A stretch of DNA of 58,769 bases, from NCBI GenBank assembly GCA_024710925.1, contig JANJTW010000203.1, positions 1 through 58,769 on the forward strand. The letters run 5' to 3'. Positions 16,044 to 28,728 of the stretch are shown piece after piece. The position numbers and the translations under genes were made by a program. The notes beneath the pieces were generated by a model. It was not told the DNA's origin and made no database searches. It was given only the letters and a program-made list of their open reading frames with translations. The DNA comes from Rhodocyclaceae bacterium. GTDB lineage: Bacteria; Pseudomonadota; Gammaproteobacteria; Burkholderiales; Rhodocyclaceae. Numbering within the stretch: the stretch's first letter is position 1; each line of letters opens with the position of its first letter.

Positions 16044-17380
16044 GGCGTGACGTTTTCCCTTTCTTCCTGCTGGCGCTCGATGCGCAGCAGCTGCTTGCGG
16101 ACCAGGTTGATGTGCTCGCGCAGCGTATAGACGAGATCGGTGAAGGCGAGCGGCACGTTGCGGTTGCTCGCCTCCTCCTCGATGCGGTCGAGACGGCCGA
16201 AGAACTCGCCGTGGCGCGCCGGCTCGTAGTGGTGACGGACCTCGTTTTCGAGGAACTTCAGTTCGCCGTAGAGGCGGAAGATCTTCGAGCGCACGCGCCA
16301 GCTGTAGAGCGCCGGCGCGATGCGCAGCAGCGGCAGCAGCAGCGCCACCAGCGGCAGCAGCAGGACGACCAGGCGGTCGACCAGCACCGCCGCCCAGAAC
16401 GGCAGGTAGCGCTGCAGGAAGGGCGGCCCCGACTGGTAGTGGCGGGCGGCGTCCGGCGACAGCTCGAAGCTGGTGTCGAGATAGGCCGGGAACTGGCCGG
16501 TGCGCTGGAAGAAACCGCTCCTGCCGTGCACCTCGCCGGCGGCCTGCAGGAGCAGCGAGGCCAGCGCCGGATGCAGGTCCTCGCGCACGACGAGGTTGGC
16601 GATGGCGGCGAGCAGCGCGGTGTCCTGCGGCGGAATGTCGCGCACCAGGTCGACGACGCCGCGCGGCAGGCTCACCTGCGTCAGGAAAGGGAAGCGCCGC
16701 GTGTAGGCGTCGGCCTGGGCGAAGCTCATCACGCGCACGCCGGGCGAGCGCAGCAGCACCTGCACCACCGGCGCCTCCGGCGCGGCGATGATGAAGGCGG
16801 CATCCACCCAGCCCTGCTGCACGGCCTCGGCGGCGTCGAGGCCGGCCAGCGGCGTCAGCTTGCCGTCGATGGGGATTTCGTTGGCTTCGAGCAACTGCAG
16901 CGCCAGCCCGCGCACGCCGCTGCCTTCGGCGCCGACGGCGATGCGCCGGCCGGCCAGTTCGTGCAGCCGGCCGAGCGGCTTCTCGCCGCGGTAGAAGACC
17001 CACACCGGTTCGTAGTACATGCTGCCGAGCGAGCGCAGATCGGCGCCGGCATCTTCGGCATCGGCCGGCAGCACGCCGCCCTGGACGAAGGCGACGTCGG
17101 CCTCGCCTCGGCGCAGGCGGTCGACGTTCTCCAGCGAGCCGGCCGAAGGCTGCAGGCGCAGCGCGATGCCGCTGCGTTCGAGGATCGCCGCGTAGCGCCG
17201 GGCGAAGGCGTGGTAGGCGCCGCTCTCGCCGCCGGTGGCGATGGTCAGCGTCTTCGGCGGCGCCGGCTCGACGAACTGGTAGGCGAGCGCGAAGCCGAGG
17301 GCGACGACGACGACGATCGGCCAGGCCGTCGCCAGCAGGTCGCGGAACGAGAGCAGGCCGCTCCGGAATTTTTCCCCCAT
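16040..17380 (-). CDS. Membrane-tethered TAXI-family solute receptor
   Basis: A 446-residue protein with a TRAP-type TAXI ligand-binding domain (about 45-320) held at the membrane on both sides. An N-terminal TM helix covers residues 20-38 and a hydrophobic block about 328-362. A charged, helical, probably cytosolic tail with coiled-coil character follows (about 363-446). The TAXI core shows LTIATGGESGAYHAFARRYA and a GRRIAVGAEGSGVRG segment. No TRAP permease gene is adjacent, unlike the TAXI system at 31.3 kb. The cytosolic tail suggests signalling rather than transport. It is in an operon with the ParA-like ATPase and starts 10 bases after the quinone oxidoreductase gene. Confidence 0.82.
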   Translation of the reverse strand: MGEKFRSGLLSFRDLLATAWPIVVVVALGFALAYQFVEPAPPKTLTIATGGESGAYHAFARRYAAILERSGIALRLQPSAGSLENVDRLRRGEADVAFVQGGVLPADAEDAGADLRSLGSMYYEPVWVFYRGEKPLGRLHELAGRRIAVGAEGSGVRGLALQLLEANEIPIDGKLTPLAGLDAAEAVQQGWVDAAFIIAAPEAPVVQVLLRSPGVRVMSFAQADAYTRRFPFLTQVSLPRGVVDLVRDIPPQDTALLAAIANLVVREDLHPALASLLLQAAGEVHGRSGFFQRTGQFPAYLDTSFELSPDAARHYQSGPPFLQRYLPFWAAVLVDRLVVLLLPLVALLLPLLRIAPALYSWRVRSKIFRLYGELKFLENEVRHHYEPARHGEFFGRLDRIEEEASNRNVPLAFTDLVYTLREHINLVRKQLLRIERQQEERENVTP

Positions 17381-17390
17381 GCGCCCCCGC

Positions 17391-18365
17391 TTACGGCAGC
17401 AGCACCGTGCTGCCGGTGGTACGCCGCGCTTCCAGGTCGATGTGCGCCTGCGCCGCGTCCTTCAGCGCGTAGGTCTGGTTCACCTCGATCTTCACCTTGC
17501 CGGAAGCGACCATGCCGAACAGCTCGCCGCCCAGTTCCTCCAGCTCCTCGCGCTTCGCCGTGTGGTGCATCAGCGTCGGCCGGGTGATGAAGATGGAGCC
17601 CTTCTGCGACAGCAGCAGCGGATCGAACGGCGGCACCGGGCCGGAGGCGTTGCCGAAGCTGACCATCATGCCGCGCGTGCGCAGGCTGTCGAGCGAGCCC
17701 GCGAAAGTGTCCTTGCCGACGCCGTCGTAGACCACCGCGACGCCCTCGCCGCCGGTGATCTCGCGCACGCGCTTCGCCACGTCCTCGCGGTTGTAGAAGA
17801 TGACGTGGTCGGCGCCGTGTGCGCGCGCCAGTTCGGCCTTGGCCTCGGTCGAGGTGGTGCCGATCACCATGGCGCCGAGCGCCTTCGCCCACTGGCAGGC
17901 GATCAGGCCGACGCCGCCGGCGGCGGCGTGGATGAGCACGGCATCGCCGGGCTGCACGCGGTAGGTCTTGCGCAGCAGATAGGCCGAGGTCAGCCCCTGC
18001 AGCATCATCGCCGCACCGGTGCGGAAGTCGATCGCATCCGGCAGCTTCAACAGCGGTGCCACCGGCATGCAGCGCGCCTCGCTGGAGGCGCCGACCGGAC
18101 CGCCGGCGCCGGCGACGCGGTCGCCGGCCGCGAAACCGGCGACGCCCTCGCCGACCGCCTCGACGACACCGGCGCCCTCGAGGCCGATGCCGGACGGCAG
18201 CGGCAGCGGATAGAGGCCGGTGCGGTGGTAGGTGTCGATGAAATTGAGGCCGACCGCCGCATGGCGGACGCGCACCTGGCCCGGACCGGGCGCACCGACG
18301 TCGACGGCCTCCCAGCACAGCACTTCGGGACCGCCGGTCTGATGGAATCGAATGGCGTGGGTCAT
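17391..18365 (-). CDS. NADPH:quinone oxidoreductase (QOR / zeta-crystallin type)
   Basis: A 324-residue zinc-free medium-chain dehydrogenase/reductase that uses NADPH to reduce quinones by one electron. The N-terminal substrate domain contains GLNFIDTYHRTGLYPLPLPS. The nucleotide-binding fold has HAAAGGVGLIACQWAK. The zinc-ligand Cys cluster of alcohol dehydrogenases is absent, as expected for this branch. The ATG at 18365 follows the GAACGACC stretch and gives the normal length; the frame is open further up. It is the first gene of the five-gene minus-strand unit. Confidence 0.92.
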   Translation of the reverse strand: MTHAIRFHQTGGPEVLCWEAVDVGAPGPGQVRVRHAAVGLNFIDTYHRTGLYPLPLPSGIGLEGAGVVEAVGEGVAGFAAGDRVAGAGGPVGASSEARCMPVAPLLKLPDAIDFRTGAAMMLQGLTSAYLLRKTYRVQPGDAVLIHAAAGGVGLIACQWAKALGAMVIGTTSTEAKAELARAHGADHVIFYNREDVAKRVREITGGEGVAVVYDGVGKDTFAGSLDSLRTRGMMVSFGNASGPVPPFDPLLLSQKGSIFITRPTLMHHTAKREELEELGGELFGMVASGKVKIEVNQTYALKDAAQAHIDLEARRTTGSTVLLP

Positions 18366-18548
18366 GGTCGTTCTCCGTATTCTCTCTGTCGGGAATGCAC
18401 CGCGGCACCGAAGGCGCCCGTCGCGGAAGCGAGCAAAAAGCCTAGCCGCTGGTCGGCATTTGGGCAAGACTCGGTAGCCGCTCCCTGCGGCAGATGAAGA
18501 GTATCATCGGCGAAAATTTCGGCACCCCGGATAACAATTACAACGCTC

Positions 18549-19835
18549 ATGAATCCCATCCACGGCATCGTCCTGCGCCGGCTTGCCTTCGCCTGGCTCG
18601 CGCTTTCCATTCTTTCCGGCGGCATCACCTATTACCTGCAAGTCGGACAGATCGACGACCGTGTCGTCGCCCTGGCGCAATCGGAGGCCGCCCGTTTCAA
18701 CGCGCTCGGAATCCCGCTCGGCGAGGCTCGCGAAGGCCCGGCAGCGAGCGAGCTGGAACAGCAGGCGCAAGCTTTCGCAAGGGAGCACTTCGTCGTCGTC
18801 GAGATATACGACCGTCAGCGCAGAAAACTCGTCGAGGCGATCAATCCGCGCCACGAGGCGATCGAGCACGAGCTGTCGAAGCGCGGCCACGCCTTCCCGG
18901 TGGACGAGCGCCCGCACTACGAGCGGCTGCAGCTGCTCGACACCATGCTGGTCCAGATCCTGGTGCCGCTGCACGGCGCGGACGGCGCGATCAACGGCTA
19001 TTTCGAGGGGGTCTACGTCGTCGCCCCGGAAACGGTCGCGCACCTGCGCGAGGATTTGCTGCGCACGCTGGCGACCACGCTCGTCACCGTGCTGCTGACC
19101 ACCGTCGCGCTCTATCCGGTGATCCTGTCGCTCAACAGCAAGGTGCTGAACTTCTCGCGCGAGGTCGTCAATGGCAACCTGGAAATGGCGTCCGTACTCG
19201 GCGCCGCCATCGCCAAGCGGGATTCCGACACCAACGCCCACAACTACCGCGTCACCCTCTACGCCATCGCCCTCGTCGAAGCGGTCGATCTTGACCCGAC
19301 CGCGATGCGCGCGCTGATCCTCGGCGCCTTCCTGCACGACATCGGCAAGATCGGCATCAGCGACAACATCCTGCTCAAGCCGGGAAAGCTCAGCGACGAA
19401 GAGTTCGCCGTGATGCGCACCCACGTCGACCTCGGCATCGACATCCTGCACGATTCGGCATGGCTGCGTGCGGCACTCGACGTCGTCGGCAACCATCACG
19501 AGAAGGTCGACGGCAGCGGTTACCCGAAAGGCCTGCGCGGGGACGAAATCCCTCTCAACGCGCGCATCTTCGCGATCGTCGACGTCTTCGACGCGCTCGC
19601 CTCGGATCGCCCGTACAAGAAGGCGATGAGTTGCGAGGCGGCGCTGGCGATCATCAGGGAGGGCAGCGGGAAGCATTTCGATGCGCAACTGGCCGCACGC
19701 TTCTGCACCATGGCGCCGGAGCTGCACCGGCAACTGGCCGGCACCGACGACTCGACGCTCGGCCAGCTTCAGCAAATCCTGCGCAGCAAGGGGCAACACT
19801 ACTTCTTCGCGGCCTCCCGCCTCGCTGCCGTCTGA
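18549..19835 (+). CDS. Membrane HD-GYP c-di-GMP phosphodiesterase
   Basis: A 428-residue inner-membrane protein that should hydrolyse cyclic di-GMP. TM1 is at about 9-31, a periplasmic region at 32-170, TM2 at 173-195 and the HD-GYP domain from about 215 to 410. The metal-binding His263-Asp264 lie in FLHDIGKIGI. The motif HHEKVDGSGYPKGL contains Gly324-Tyr325-Pro326, so the catalytic set looks complete. It is transcribed alone, divergent from the quinone oxidoreductase and convergent with uvrD. The ribosome site is weak. The periplasmic signal is unknown. Confidence 0.95.
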   Translation: MNPIHGIVLRRLAFAWLALSILSGGITYYLQVGQIDDRVVALAQSEAARFNALGIPLGEAREGPAASELEQQAQAFAREHFVVVEIYDRQRRKLVEAINPRHEAIEHELSKRGHAFPVDERPHYERLQLLDTMLVQILVPLHGADGAINGYFEGVYVVAPETVAHLREDLLRTLATTLVTVLLTTVALYPVILSLNSKVLNFSREVVNGNLEMASVLGAAIAKRDSDTNAHNYRVTLYAIALVEAVDLDPTAMRALILGAFLHDIGKIGISDNILLKPGKLSDEEFAVMRTHVDLGIDILHDSAWLRAALDVVGNHHEKVDGSGYPKGLRGDEIPLNARIFAIVDVFDALASDRPYKKAMSCEAALAIIREGSGKHFDAQLAARFCTMAPELHRQLAGTDDSTLGQLQQILRSKGQHYFFAASRLAAV

Positions 19836-19857
19836 ACCGGGACGGCCGGCAGGAGCA

Positions 19858-22071
19858 TCAGGCCGGATTCAGCCTGGCGTACTCGAGCGCCAGCCACTTC
19901 ATGCCGGCGCCGCCCATGAAATTGACCTGCACGCGCGCATCGGCGCCGCGCCCCTCGGCGGCGACGATGACGCCGAAGCCGAACTTGGCGTGCTGCACGT
20001 TCATACCGATGCGCAGGCCGTTCGGCAGGCCGGCCGCGGCCTGCGCTGCCGCCGGCCGATTACCGCCAATGCCGCCGCCCGCCCCGCCGCTCCAGCCGCC
20101 GCTCGCCCGCGGCGCTTCGTAGGCCGGCTTGCTGACCGGGTTGATCCGGCGCAGCAGCTCGTCGGGAATCTCGTCGAAGAACGACGAGGCGACGCAGTAG
20201 CGCGTCTGTCCGTGCAGCATCCGCGTCTGCGCCCAGCTGAGATAGAGGCGCTTCCGTGCCCGCGTCACCGCGACGTACATCAGCCGGCGCTCCTCCTCCA
20301 GCCCCTCGCGCTCCTGCGCGGCGTTCTCGTGCGGGAACAGCCCCTGCTCCAGCCCGGACAGGAAGACGATGTCGAACTCCAGCCCCTTGGCCGCATGCAC
20401 GGTCATCAGCTGCAGCGCCTCGTCGCCCTCCAGCGCCTGGTGCTCGCCCGATTCGAGCGAGGCGTGCGTCAGGAAGGCGGCCAGATCGCCGGCCTCCTCG
20501 CGTGCGGCGAGATCGCCGCCGCTCTCTTCCTGGACGAAGCTCACGGCCGCGTTGATCAGTTCGTCGAGGTTGTCGAGGCGCTCCTGCCCCTCCTTCTCGC
20601 CGAGGTAGTGCTGGCGCAGCCCGGACTTCTCGATGACGTGCTCGATCATCTCCGGTAGCGGCAGCTGGTCGGTGTCGCGGCGCAGTTCCTCGACCAGCCG
20701 GATGAAGGCGCCGACCGAGGCGCCGGCCTTGCCGGTGAGCGACGCGGCGGCGTTGTAGAGGCTTGAATTGGCCTGGTGCGCCGCCGCCTGCAGGTTCTCC
20801 TGCGAACGGGCGCCGATGCCGCGCGCCGGGAAATTGACGACGCGGGCAAAGGCCGTGTCGTCGTCCGGATTCGCGATCAGCCGCAGGTAGGCGAGCGCGT
20901 GCTTGATCTCCTGGCGCTCGAAGAAGCGCAGGCCGCCATAGACGCGGTACGGGATGCCGGCGGTGAACAGCTGGTGTTCGAGCACGCGCGACTGCGCGTT
21001 CGAGCGGTAGAGCAGCGCGATCTGGTTGCGCGAGATGCCGTCGCGGATCAGCTCGCGGCATTCGTCGACGATGAAGCGCGCCTCGTCGAGGTCGGAGAAG
21101 CCCTCGAAGACGCGGATCGGCTCGCCGGCGCCGGCGTCGGTCCACAGGTTCTTGCCGAGCCGGCCGCGGTTGTGCTTGATGATGGCGTTCGCCGCTTCCA
21201 GGATGTTGCCGTGCGAGCGGTAGTTCTGCTCCAGCCGGATCACGCTCTGCACGCGGAACTCGCGCTCGAAGTCGCGCATGTTGCCGACCTCGGCGCCGCG
21301 GAAGGCGTAGATCGACTGGTCGTCGTCGCCGACGGCAAAGAGTTTCGCGCCGTCGTCGGCACCGTAGTTGGCCAGGAGCTTCAGCCACTTGTACTGCAGC
21401 ACGTTGGTGTCCTGAAACTCGTCGACCAGGATGTGGCGGAAGCGTTGCTGGTAGTGCTGGCGCAGCGGCTCGTTGCGCACCAGCAGTTCGTAGGTGCGCA
21501 GCAGCAGCTCGGCGAAGTCGACGACGCCCTCACGCTGGCACTGCGCTTCATATTCGGCGTAAAGCTCGACGCGACGCCGGGTGTAATCGTCGTAGACCTC
21601 GGCCTGCGCGGCGCGCACGCCCTGCTCCTTGTGCGCGTTGATGAAGTGGCACAGCTCGCGCGGCGGGAACTTCTCGTCGTCGACGTTGAGGTTCTTTAGC
21701 AGCCGCTTGACCGCCGACTGCTGGTCGCCGGAGTCGAGGATCTGGAACAACGCCGGCAGCCCGGCCTCCTTGTGGTGCGCGCGCAACAGGCGGTTGCACA
21801 GGCCGTGGAAGGTACCGATCCACATCGCCCGGGTATTCACCGGCAGCATCGCCGCCAGGCGCGCCTGCATCTCCTTCGCCGCCTTGTTCGTGAAGGTCAC
21901 CGCCAGCATCCCCGACGGCGAAACCTGCCCGGTCGACAGCAGCCACGCGATGCGCGTAGTGAGCACTCGCGTCTTGCCGCTGCCGGCACCGGCGAGGATG
22001 AGCGCATGCTGCGGCGGCAGGGTGACGGCGGCGAGCTGCTCCGGGTTGAGATTGGCGAGCAAATCAGACAT
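19858..22071 (-). CDS. uvrD: DNA helicase II (UvrD)
   Basis: A 737-residue superfamily 1A 3'-to-5' helicase used in nucleotide-excision and mismatch repair. Motif I is AGAGSGKTRVLT (residues 27-38), motif II VDEFQDTN, motif III region QNYRS, motif V VHAAKGLEFDIVFL and motif VI YVAVTRARKRLYL. The C-terminal tail after a Gly-rich linker (VQHAKFGFGVI...VNFMGGAGMKWL) is the Tudor-like RNA-polymerase-binding domain of UvrD/PcrA, which separates it from Rep. No LexA-like palindrome was seen upstream. Confidence 0.95.
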   Translation of the reverse strand: MSDLLANLNPEQLAAVTLPPQHALILAGAGSGKTRVLTTRIAWLLSTGQVSPSGMLAVTFTNKAAKEMQARLAAMLPVNTRAMWIGTFHGLCNRLLRAHHKEAGLPALFQILDSGDQQSAVKRLLKNLNVDDEKFPPRELCHFINAHKEQGVRAAQAEVYDDYTRRRVELYAEYEAQCQREGVVDFAELLLRTYELLVRNEPLRQHYQQRFRHILVDEFQDTNVLQYKWLKLLANYGADDGAKLFAVGDDDQSIYAFRGAEVGNMRDFEREFRVQSVIRLEQNYRSHGNILEAANAIIKHNRGRLGKNLWTDAGAGEPIRVFEGFSDLDEARFIVDECRELIRDGISRNQIALLYRSNAQSRVLEHQLFTAGIPYRVYGGLRFFERQEIKHALAYLRLIANPDDDTAFARVVNFPARGIGARSQENLQAAAHQANSSLYNAAASLTGKAGASVGAFIRLVEELRRDTDQLPLPEMIEHVIEKSGLRQHYLGEKEGQERLDNLDELINAAVSFVQEESGGDLAAREEAGDLAAFLTHASLESGEHQALEGDEALQLMTVHAAKGLEFDIVFLSGLEQGLFPHENAAQEREGLEEERRLMYVAVTRARKRLYLSWAQTRMLHGQTRYCVASSFFDEIPDELLRRINPVSKPAYEAPRASGGWSGGAGGGIGGNRPAAAQAAAGLPNGLRIGMNVQHAKFGFGVIVAAEGRGADARVQVNFMGGAGMKWLALEYARLNPA

Positions 22072-22306
22072 GGATCAAGGTTTCCGGTGGGGGCGGCGCG
22101 GATTATAGCCGGCAGTCAGCCCCGCCCTCGGTTGACACCTTTTATTCGGCAATGCACAAAAACAAGCTAGTGCGCAATTGTGGAACTTTCTGAGCGCTTG
22201 TCAGACAAACTATCGTACAATTACGCTGCACTGCACAAAAAACAACCCGCCCACGAGGCGGGGGACGCGAAGCATGGCTAACCGCCTGTTGATTGGAGAA
22301 CCGCAA
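22072..22306. promoter_or_regulatory. AT-richer divergent control region with direct repeats and a palindrome
   Basis: A 235-base gap between divergent uvrD and the small gene at 22307. The 10-mer TGCACAAAAA occurs twice in direct orientation, at 22153-22162 and 22232-22241. An 11-base palindrome, TTGTCAGACAA, lies at 22198-22208. A -10-like TACAAT is at 22216-22221 but lacks a -35 at normal spacing; the palindrome sits 12 bases before it. The composition differs from the flanking GC-rich genes. This looks like an activator-dependent or multiply regulated promoter. Confidence 0.5.
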
Positions 22307-25466
<3,160 letters not shown>

Positions 25467-25475
25467 GGACCCCGC

Positions 25476-25985
25476 ATGCGCGCCGCTCTCGCCTGCCTGA
25501 CCCTGGCCACTTCGCTGCTGCTTGCGGCTTGCGGCTTCCAGTTGCGCGGCGCCTACGTGCTGCCCTACGAAAGCCTGCACATCGGCCTGCCCGACACCTC
25601 GGTGATCGGCGCCGGACTGAAGCGGCAGATCGTCGCCGGCGGCGGCACGCGCCTGACCGAGACGCGTGACGAGGCGCAGGGCACGCTGATCCAGACCGCC
25701 GACCAGCGCGAACGGCAGATCCTCTCGCTGAACACCTCCGGTCGCGTGCGCGAAGTGCGCCTGCGCTACCGTTTCGCCTACCGCGTCGTCGATGCCAAGG
25801 GCCGCGACCTGGTGCCGGTCACCGGCATCGAACTGACCCGCGACCTGACCTACGACGACTCGGCGGTGCTGGCGAAGGAACAGGAAGAACTTATCCTGTG
25901 GCGCGACATGGAGAGCGACCTGGTGCAGCAACTGCTGCGCCGGCTGGCGACGGTGAAACCGGTCTTCCCGAAAGAGGAAGGCTAG
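25476..25985 (+). CDS. lptE: LPS-assembly lipoprotein LptE
   Basis: A 169-residue outer-membrane lipoprotein that plugs the LptD barrel and completes lipopolysaccharide insertion. The lipobox is LLAAC, followed by the typical GFQLRG start of the mature protein. The central strand pattern VREVRLRYRFAYRVVD and the ELTRDLTYDDSAVLAKEQEE segment are characteristic. It starts 9 bases after leuS and is followed by holA. Confidence 0.95.
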   Translation: MRAALACLTLATSLLLAACGFQLRGAYVLPYESLHIGLPDTSVIGAGLKRQIVAGGGTRLTETRDEAQGTLIQTADQRERQILSLNTSGRVREVRLRYRFAYRVVDAKGRDLVPVTGIELTRDLTYDDSAVLAKEQEELILWRDMESDLVQQLLRRLATVKPVFPKEEG

Positions 25986-26062
25986 GATGCGGCCATCCCG
26001 CCGCCCGCTGGGCGCCGGCCGTTCCGCCGTAGTCACGGCCGGCCGCGGACGGGGGCGCTGAC

Positions 26063-27073
26063 GTGCAGCTCAAGGGCGAGCAACTCGACGCCCACCTCGC
26101 CGGCCCGCTGAAGCCGGTCTACGTCGTCTGGGGCGACGAGCCGCTGCTGGTCATCGAGGCTGCCGATGCGATCCGCGCCGCCGCCCGCAAGCAGGGCTTC
26201 GACGAGCGCGAGGTGCTCACCGCACTGGCCGGCTTCGACTGGAACCAGCTGCTGCAATCGGCCGGCAACCTGTCGCTGTTCGGCGGCCGGAAGCTGATCG
26301 ACCTACGCCTGCCGACCGGCAAGCCCGGCCGCGACGGCGGCGCCGCGCTGCAGGACTACTGCGAACGCTGCGGCCCGGACACGATCCTGCTGGTGACGCT
26401 GCCGGCGCTCGACTGGAAGGACGAAAAGGCCGCCTGGCTGACCGCCCTCGGCAACACCGGCGCCGCCGTCAAGCTGGTCGCGCCGACGCTCGCCGAGCTG
26501 CCAGGCTGGATCGCCAACCGCCTGCGCCGCCAGGAGCAGAGCGCCGACCGCGAAGCGCTCGCCTTCATCGCCGAACGCGTCGAGGGCAACCTGCTCGCCG
26601 CCCAGCAGGAAATCCGCAAGCTCGGCCTGCTCTACCCGAAAGGCCCGCTGACGCTGGCGCAGGTCAGCGACGCCGTGCTCGATGTCGCCCGCTTCGACCT
26701 CGACGGCCTGCGCGAGGCGCTGCTCGCCGGCGACATCGCACGCCTGGCACGCACGCTCGACGGCCTGAAGCAGGAAGGCGAAGCGCCGCCGCTGGTGCTG
26801 TGGGCGATCACCGAGGAATTGCGGGCACTGGCGCAGATCCGCGGCGGACTCGCCGAAGGGCTGCCGCTCGACGGGCTGCTGCGCGATGCGCGCGTCTGGG
26901 GATTACGTCAAGGCTTGATGAAAAAGGCGGTGGGCCGCTTGAGCCTGGAACAGGCCCGGGAGGCGCTGGCGCAGGCCGGCCGTCTGGACCGCATGATCAA
27001 GGGGCTGGCCGGCGGCGACGTCTGGAACGAATTCCTCCGCCTCGGCCTCCGGCTGTCCGCCGAGGCCCGCTGA
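26063..27073 (+). CDS. holA: DNA polymerase III subunit delta
   Basis: The clamp-loader subunit that opens the beta clamp. It is 336 residues long, the usual size. Visible features are the N-terminal clamp-interacting region (VYVVWGDEPLLVIEAADAI), the FGGRKLIDLRLPTGKPG segment, and a helical C-terminal collar domain. The start is GTG at 26063, preceded by a GGGGG stretch. It lies 77 bases after lptE, probably in the same transcript. Confidence 0.95.
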   Translation: MQLKGEQLDAHLAGPLKPVYVVWGDEPLLVIEAADAIRAAARKQGFDEREVLTALAGFDWNQLLQSAGNLSLFGGRKLIDLRLPTGKPGRDGGAALQDYCERCGPDTILLVTLPALDWKDEKAAWLTALGNTGAAVKLVAPTLAELPGWIANRLRRQEQSADREALAFIAERVEGNLLAAQQEIRKLGLLYPKGPLTLAQVSDAVLDVARFDLDGLREALLAGDIARLARTLDGLKQEGEAPPLVLWAITEELRALAQIRGGLAEGLPLDGLLRDARVWGLRQGLMKKAVGRLSLEQAREALAQAGRLDRMIKGLAGGDVWNEFLRLGLRLSAEAR

Positions 27074-27092
27074 ACCAGCCTTCTGCGGTCTT

Positions 27093-27344
27093 TCAGGTAC
27101 CGGTGCGCGCGGCGGACGAGTCGTCCTCCGGCTCGTCGGCATCGAGGGATTCCCAGGCGCAGTTGTGCAGCGCGCGAACGTCGTGCAGCGCATCGCACTC
27201 CGTTTCCCGCACCAGACATTCGCCCCGGCATTCCTCGGCGACGACGACCAGGCTGAGTTCCTCGTCGACGTGGCGTTCCCCGTCCCAATAGCTGCAGGTC
27301 GCACAGACCTTCACTTCGGTGGGGAGGATGAGTTTCTTTTCCAT
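27093..27344 (-). CDS. Cys-rich small protein of unknown function
   Basis: An 83-residue acidic protein. The first half has a C-x2-C pair ([12 protein letters not shown]); further Cys follow in [19 protein letters not shown] and HNCAWE, giving seven in total. This suggests binding of zinc, iron or an Fe-S cluster. No family is recognised with confidence. A GGAG ribosome site precedes the ATG and lies inside one arm of a small inverted repeat. The gene is transcribed alone, convergent with holA and divergent from proA. Confidence 0.7.
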   Translation of the reverse strand: MEKKLILPTEVKVCATCSYWDGERHVDEELSLVVVAEECRGECLVRETECDALHDVRALHNCAWESLDADEPEDDSSAARTGT

Positions 27345-27351
27345 CTTCGAT

Positions 27352-27375
27352 ACTCTCCGACTTTCGCGTGAGAGT
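27352..27375 (-). promoter_or_regulatory. Inverted repeat covering the ribosome site of the Cys-rich gene
   Basis: Six-base arms ACTCTC and GAGAGT, 12 bases apart, sit just before the start codon on the minus strand. The GGAG of the ribosome site is inside the start-proximal arm, so folding of the mRNA would hide it. Confidence 0.35.
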
Positions 27376-27423
27376 TTATTCCCGGCAAAGAGTTCCCTAT
27401 GCGATTCTAACAGGGCCGGCGGC

Positions 27424-27429
27424 TATAAT
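27424..27429 (+). promoter_or_regulatory. -10 element upstream of proA
   Basis: A consensus TATAAT 31 bases before the proA start codon. The -35 element is not obvious. Confidence 0.6.
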
Positions 27430-27459
27430 CGTCGCTCCCTTCGACGGACACGCAAGATC

Positions 27460-28716
27460 ATGGATATCCGGGAGTACATGCAGACCGTCGGCCGCCAGGC
27501 GCGCGAGGCTTCGCGCGCCGCCGCCCGCGCCGACACCCAGCAGAAGAACCGCGCCCTCGCCGCCATCGCCGCCGCCATCCGCCGCGACGCGGCGACGCTG
27601 CTCGCCGCCAACCGCGAGGATCTGGACGCCGCCCGCGCCGCCGGACTGGAGCCGGCGCTGCTCGACCGACTGACGCTCTCCGAGAAGGGCATCGCGGCGA
27701 TGGCCGAAGGCGTCGAGCAGGTCGCCGCGCTGGCCGACCCGGTCGGCGAAATCGCCGACGTCAGGTTCCGCCCGTCCGGCATCCAGGTCGGCAAGATGCG
27801 CGTGCCGCTCGGCGTCATCGGCATCATCTACGAGGCGCGGCCGAACGTAACGGCGGACGCCGCCGCGCTGTGCCTGAAGTCGGGCAACGCGGCGATCCTG
27901 CGCGGCGGCTCGGAAGCGATCCGCAGCAACCGCGCAATCGCTGCCTGCGTGCGCGAGGGGCTGGCCGCCGCCGGCCTGCCGGACACCGTCGTGCAGGTGA
28001 TCGACACCACCGACCGCGCCGCGGTCGGCGAGCTGATCACGATGCGCGAATTCGTCGACGTGATCGTGCCGCGCGGCGGCAAGGGCCTGATCTCGCGGCT
28101 GCTCGCCGAATCGCGCGTGCCGATGATCCAGCACCTCGACGGCAACTGCCACGTCTACCTCGACGACGCCGCCGACGCGGCGAAGGCGCTGAAGATCGTC
28201 GAGAACGCCAAGACGCAGCGCTACGGCACCTGCAACACCGCCGAGTCGCTGCTCGTCGCGCGCGCGCGCGCCGCCGAGCTGCTGCCGCCGATCGCCGCGA
28301 TGCTGACGGCGAAGGGCGTCGAAATCCGCGGCTGCGCGGAAACGCAGGCGCTGGTCAAGGAGGCAAAGGCGGCGACGGAAGAGGACTACTACACCGAATA
28401 CCTGGCGCCGGTCATCTCGGTGAAGGTGGTCGCTGGCCTCGACGAGGCGATCGCGCACATCAACCGCTATTCGTCGCACCACAGCGACGCCATCGTCAGC
28501 GACAACCATCCGGCAGCGATGCGCTTCCTGCGCGAAGTCGATTCGTCGTCGGTGATGGTCAACGCCTCGACGCGTTTCGCCGACGGCTTCGAGTACGGGC
28601 TGGGCGCCGAGATCGGCATCTCCACCGACAAGATCCACGCGCGCGGCCCGGTCGGTCTGGAAGGGCTGACCAGCCAGAAGTGGATCGTCCTCGGCGACGG
28701 CCACGTCCGCGGCTGA
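27460..28716 (+). CDS. proA: Gamma-glutamyl phosphate reductase
   Basis: Second step of proline synthesis: reduces gamma-glutamyl phosphate to glutamate semialdehyde with NADPH. The 418-residue aldehyde-dehydrogenase-fold protein has the catalytic Cys in [13 protein letters not shown]. It also has the family segments [25 protein letters not shown] and [10 protein letters not shown]. The ATG at 27460 gives the conserved N-terminus [19 protein letters not shown]; the longer open frame upstream overlaps the promoter. proB is not adjacent. It is convergent with the next gene. Confidence 0.97.
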   Translation: MDIREYMQTVGRQAREASRAAARADTQQKNRALAAIAAAIRRDAATLLAANREDLDAARAAGLEPALLDRLTLSEKGIAAMAEGVEQVAALADPVGEIADVRFRPSGIQVGKMRVPLGVIGIIYEARPNVTADAAALCLKSGNAAILRGGSEAIRSNRAIAACVREGLAAAGLPDTVVQVIDTTDRAAVGELITMREFVDVIVPRGGKGLISRLLAESRVPMIQHLDGNCHVYLDDAADAAKALKIVENAKTQRYGTCNTAESLLVARARAAELLPPIAAMLTAKGVEIRGCAETQALVKEAKAATEEDYYTEYLAPVISVKVVAGLDEAIAHINRYSSHHSDAIVSDNHPAAMRFLREVDSSSVMVNASTRFADGFEYGLGAEIGISTDKIHARGPVGLEGLTSQKWIVLGDGHVRG

Positions 28717-28728
28717 ACCGGCCCGCGT

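Noticed and set aside
17391-18365. Zinc alcohol dehydrogenase as an alternative name for the QOR gene
   Set aside because: The Cys and His zinc ligands of that family are missing, and the segments match the quinone oxidoreductase branch.
22072-22140. A possible LexA (SOS) box before uvrD
   Set aside because: No CTGT-N8-ACAG palindrome is present near the uvrD start.
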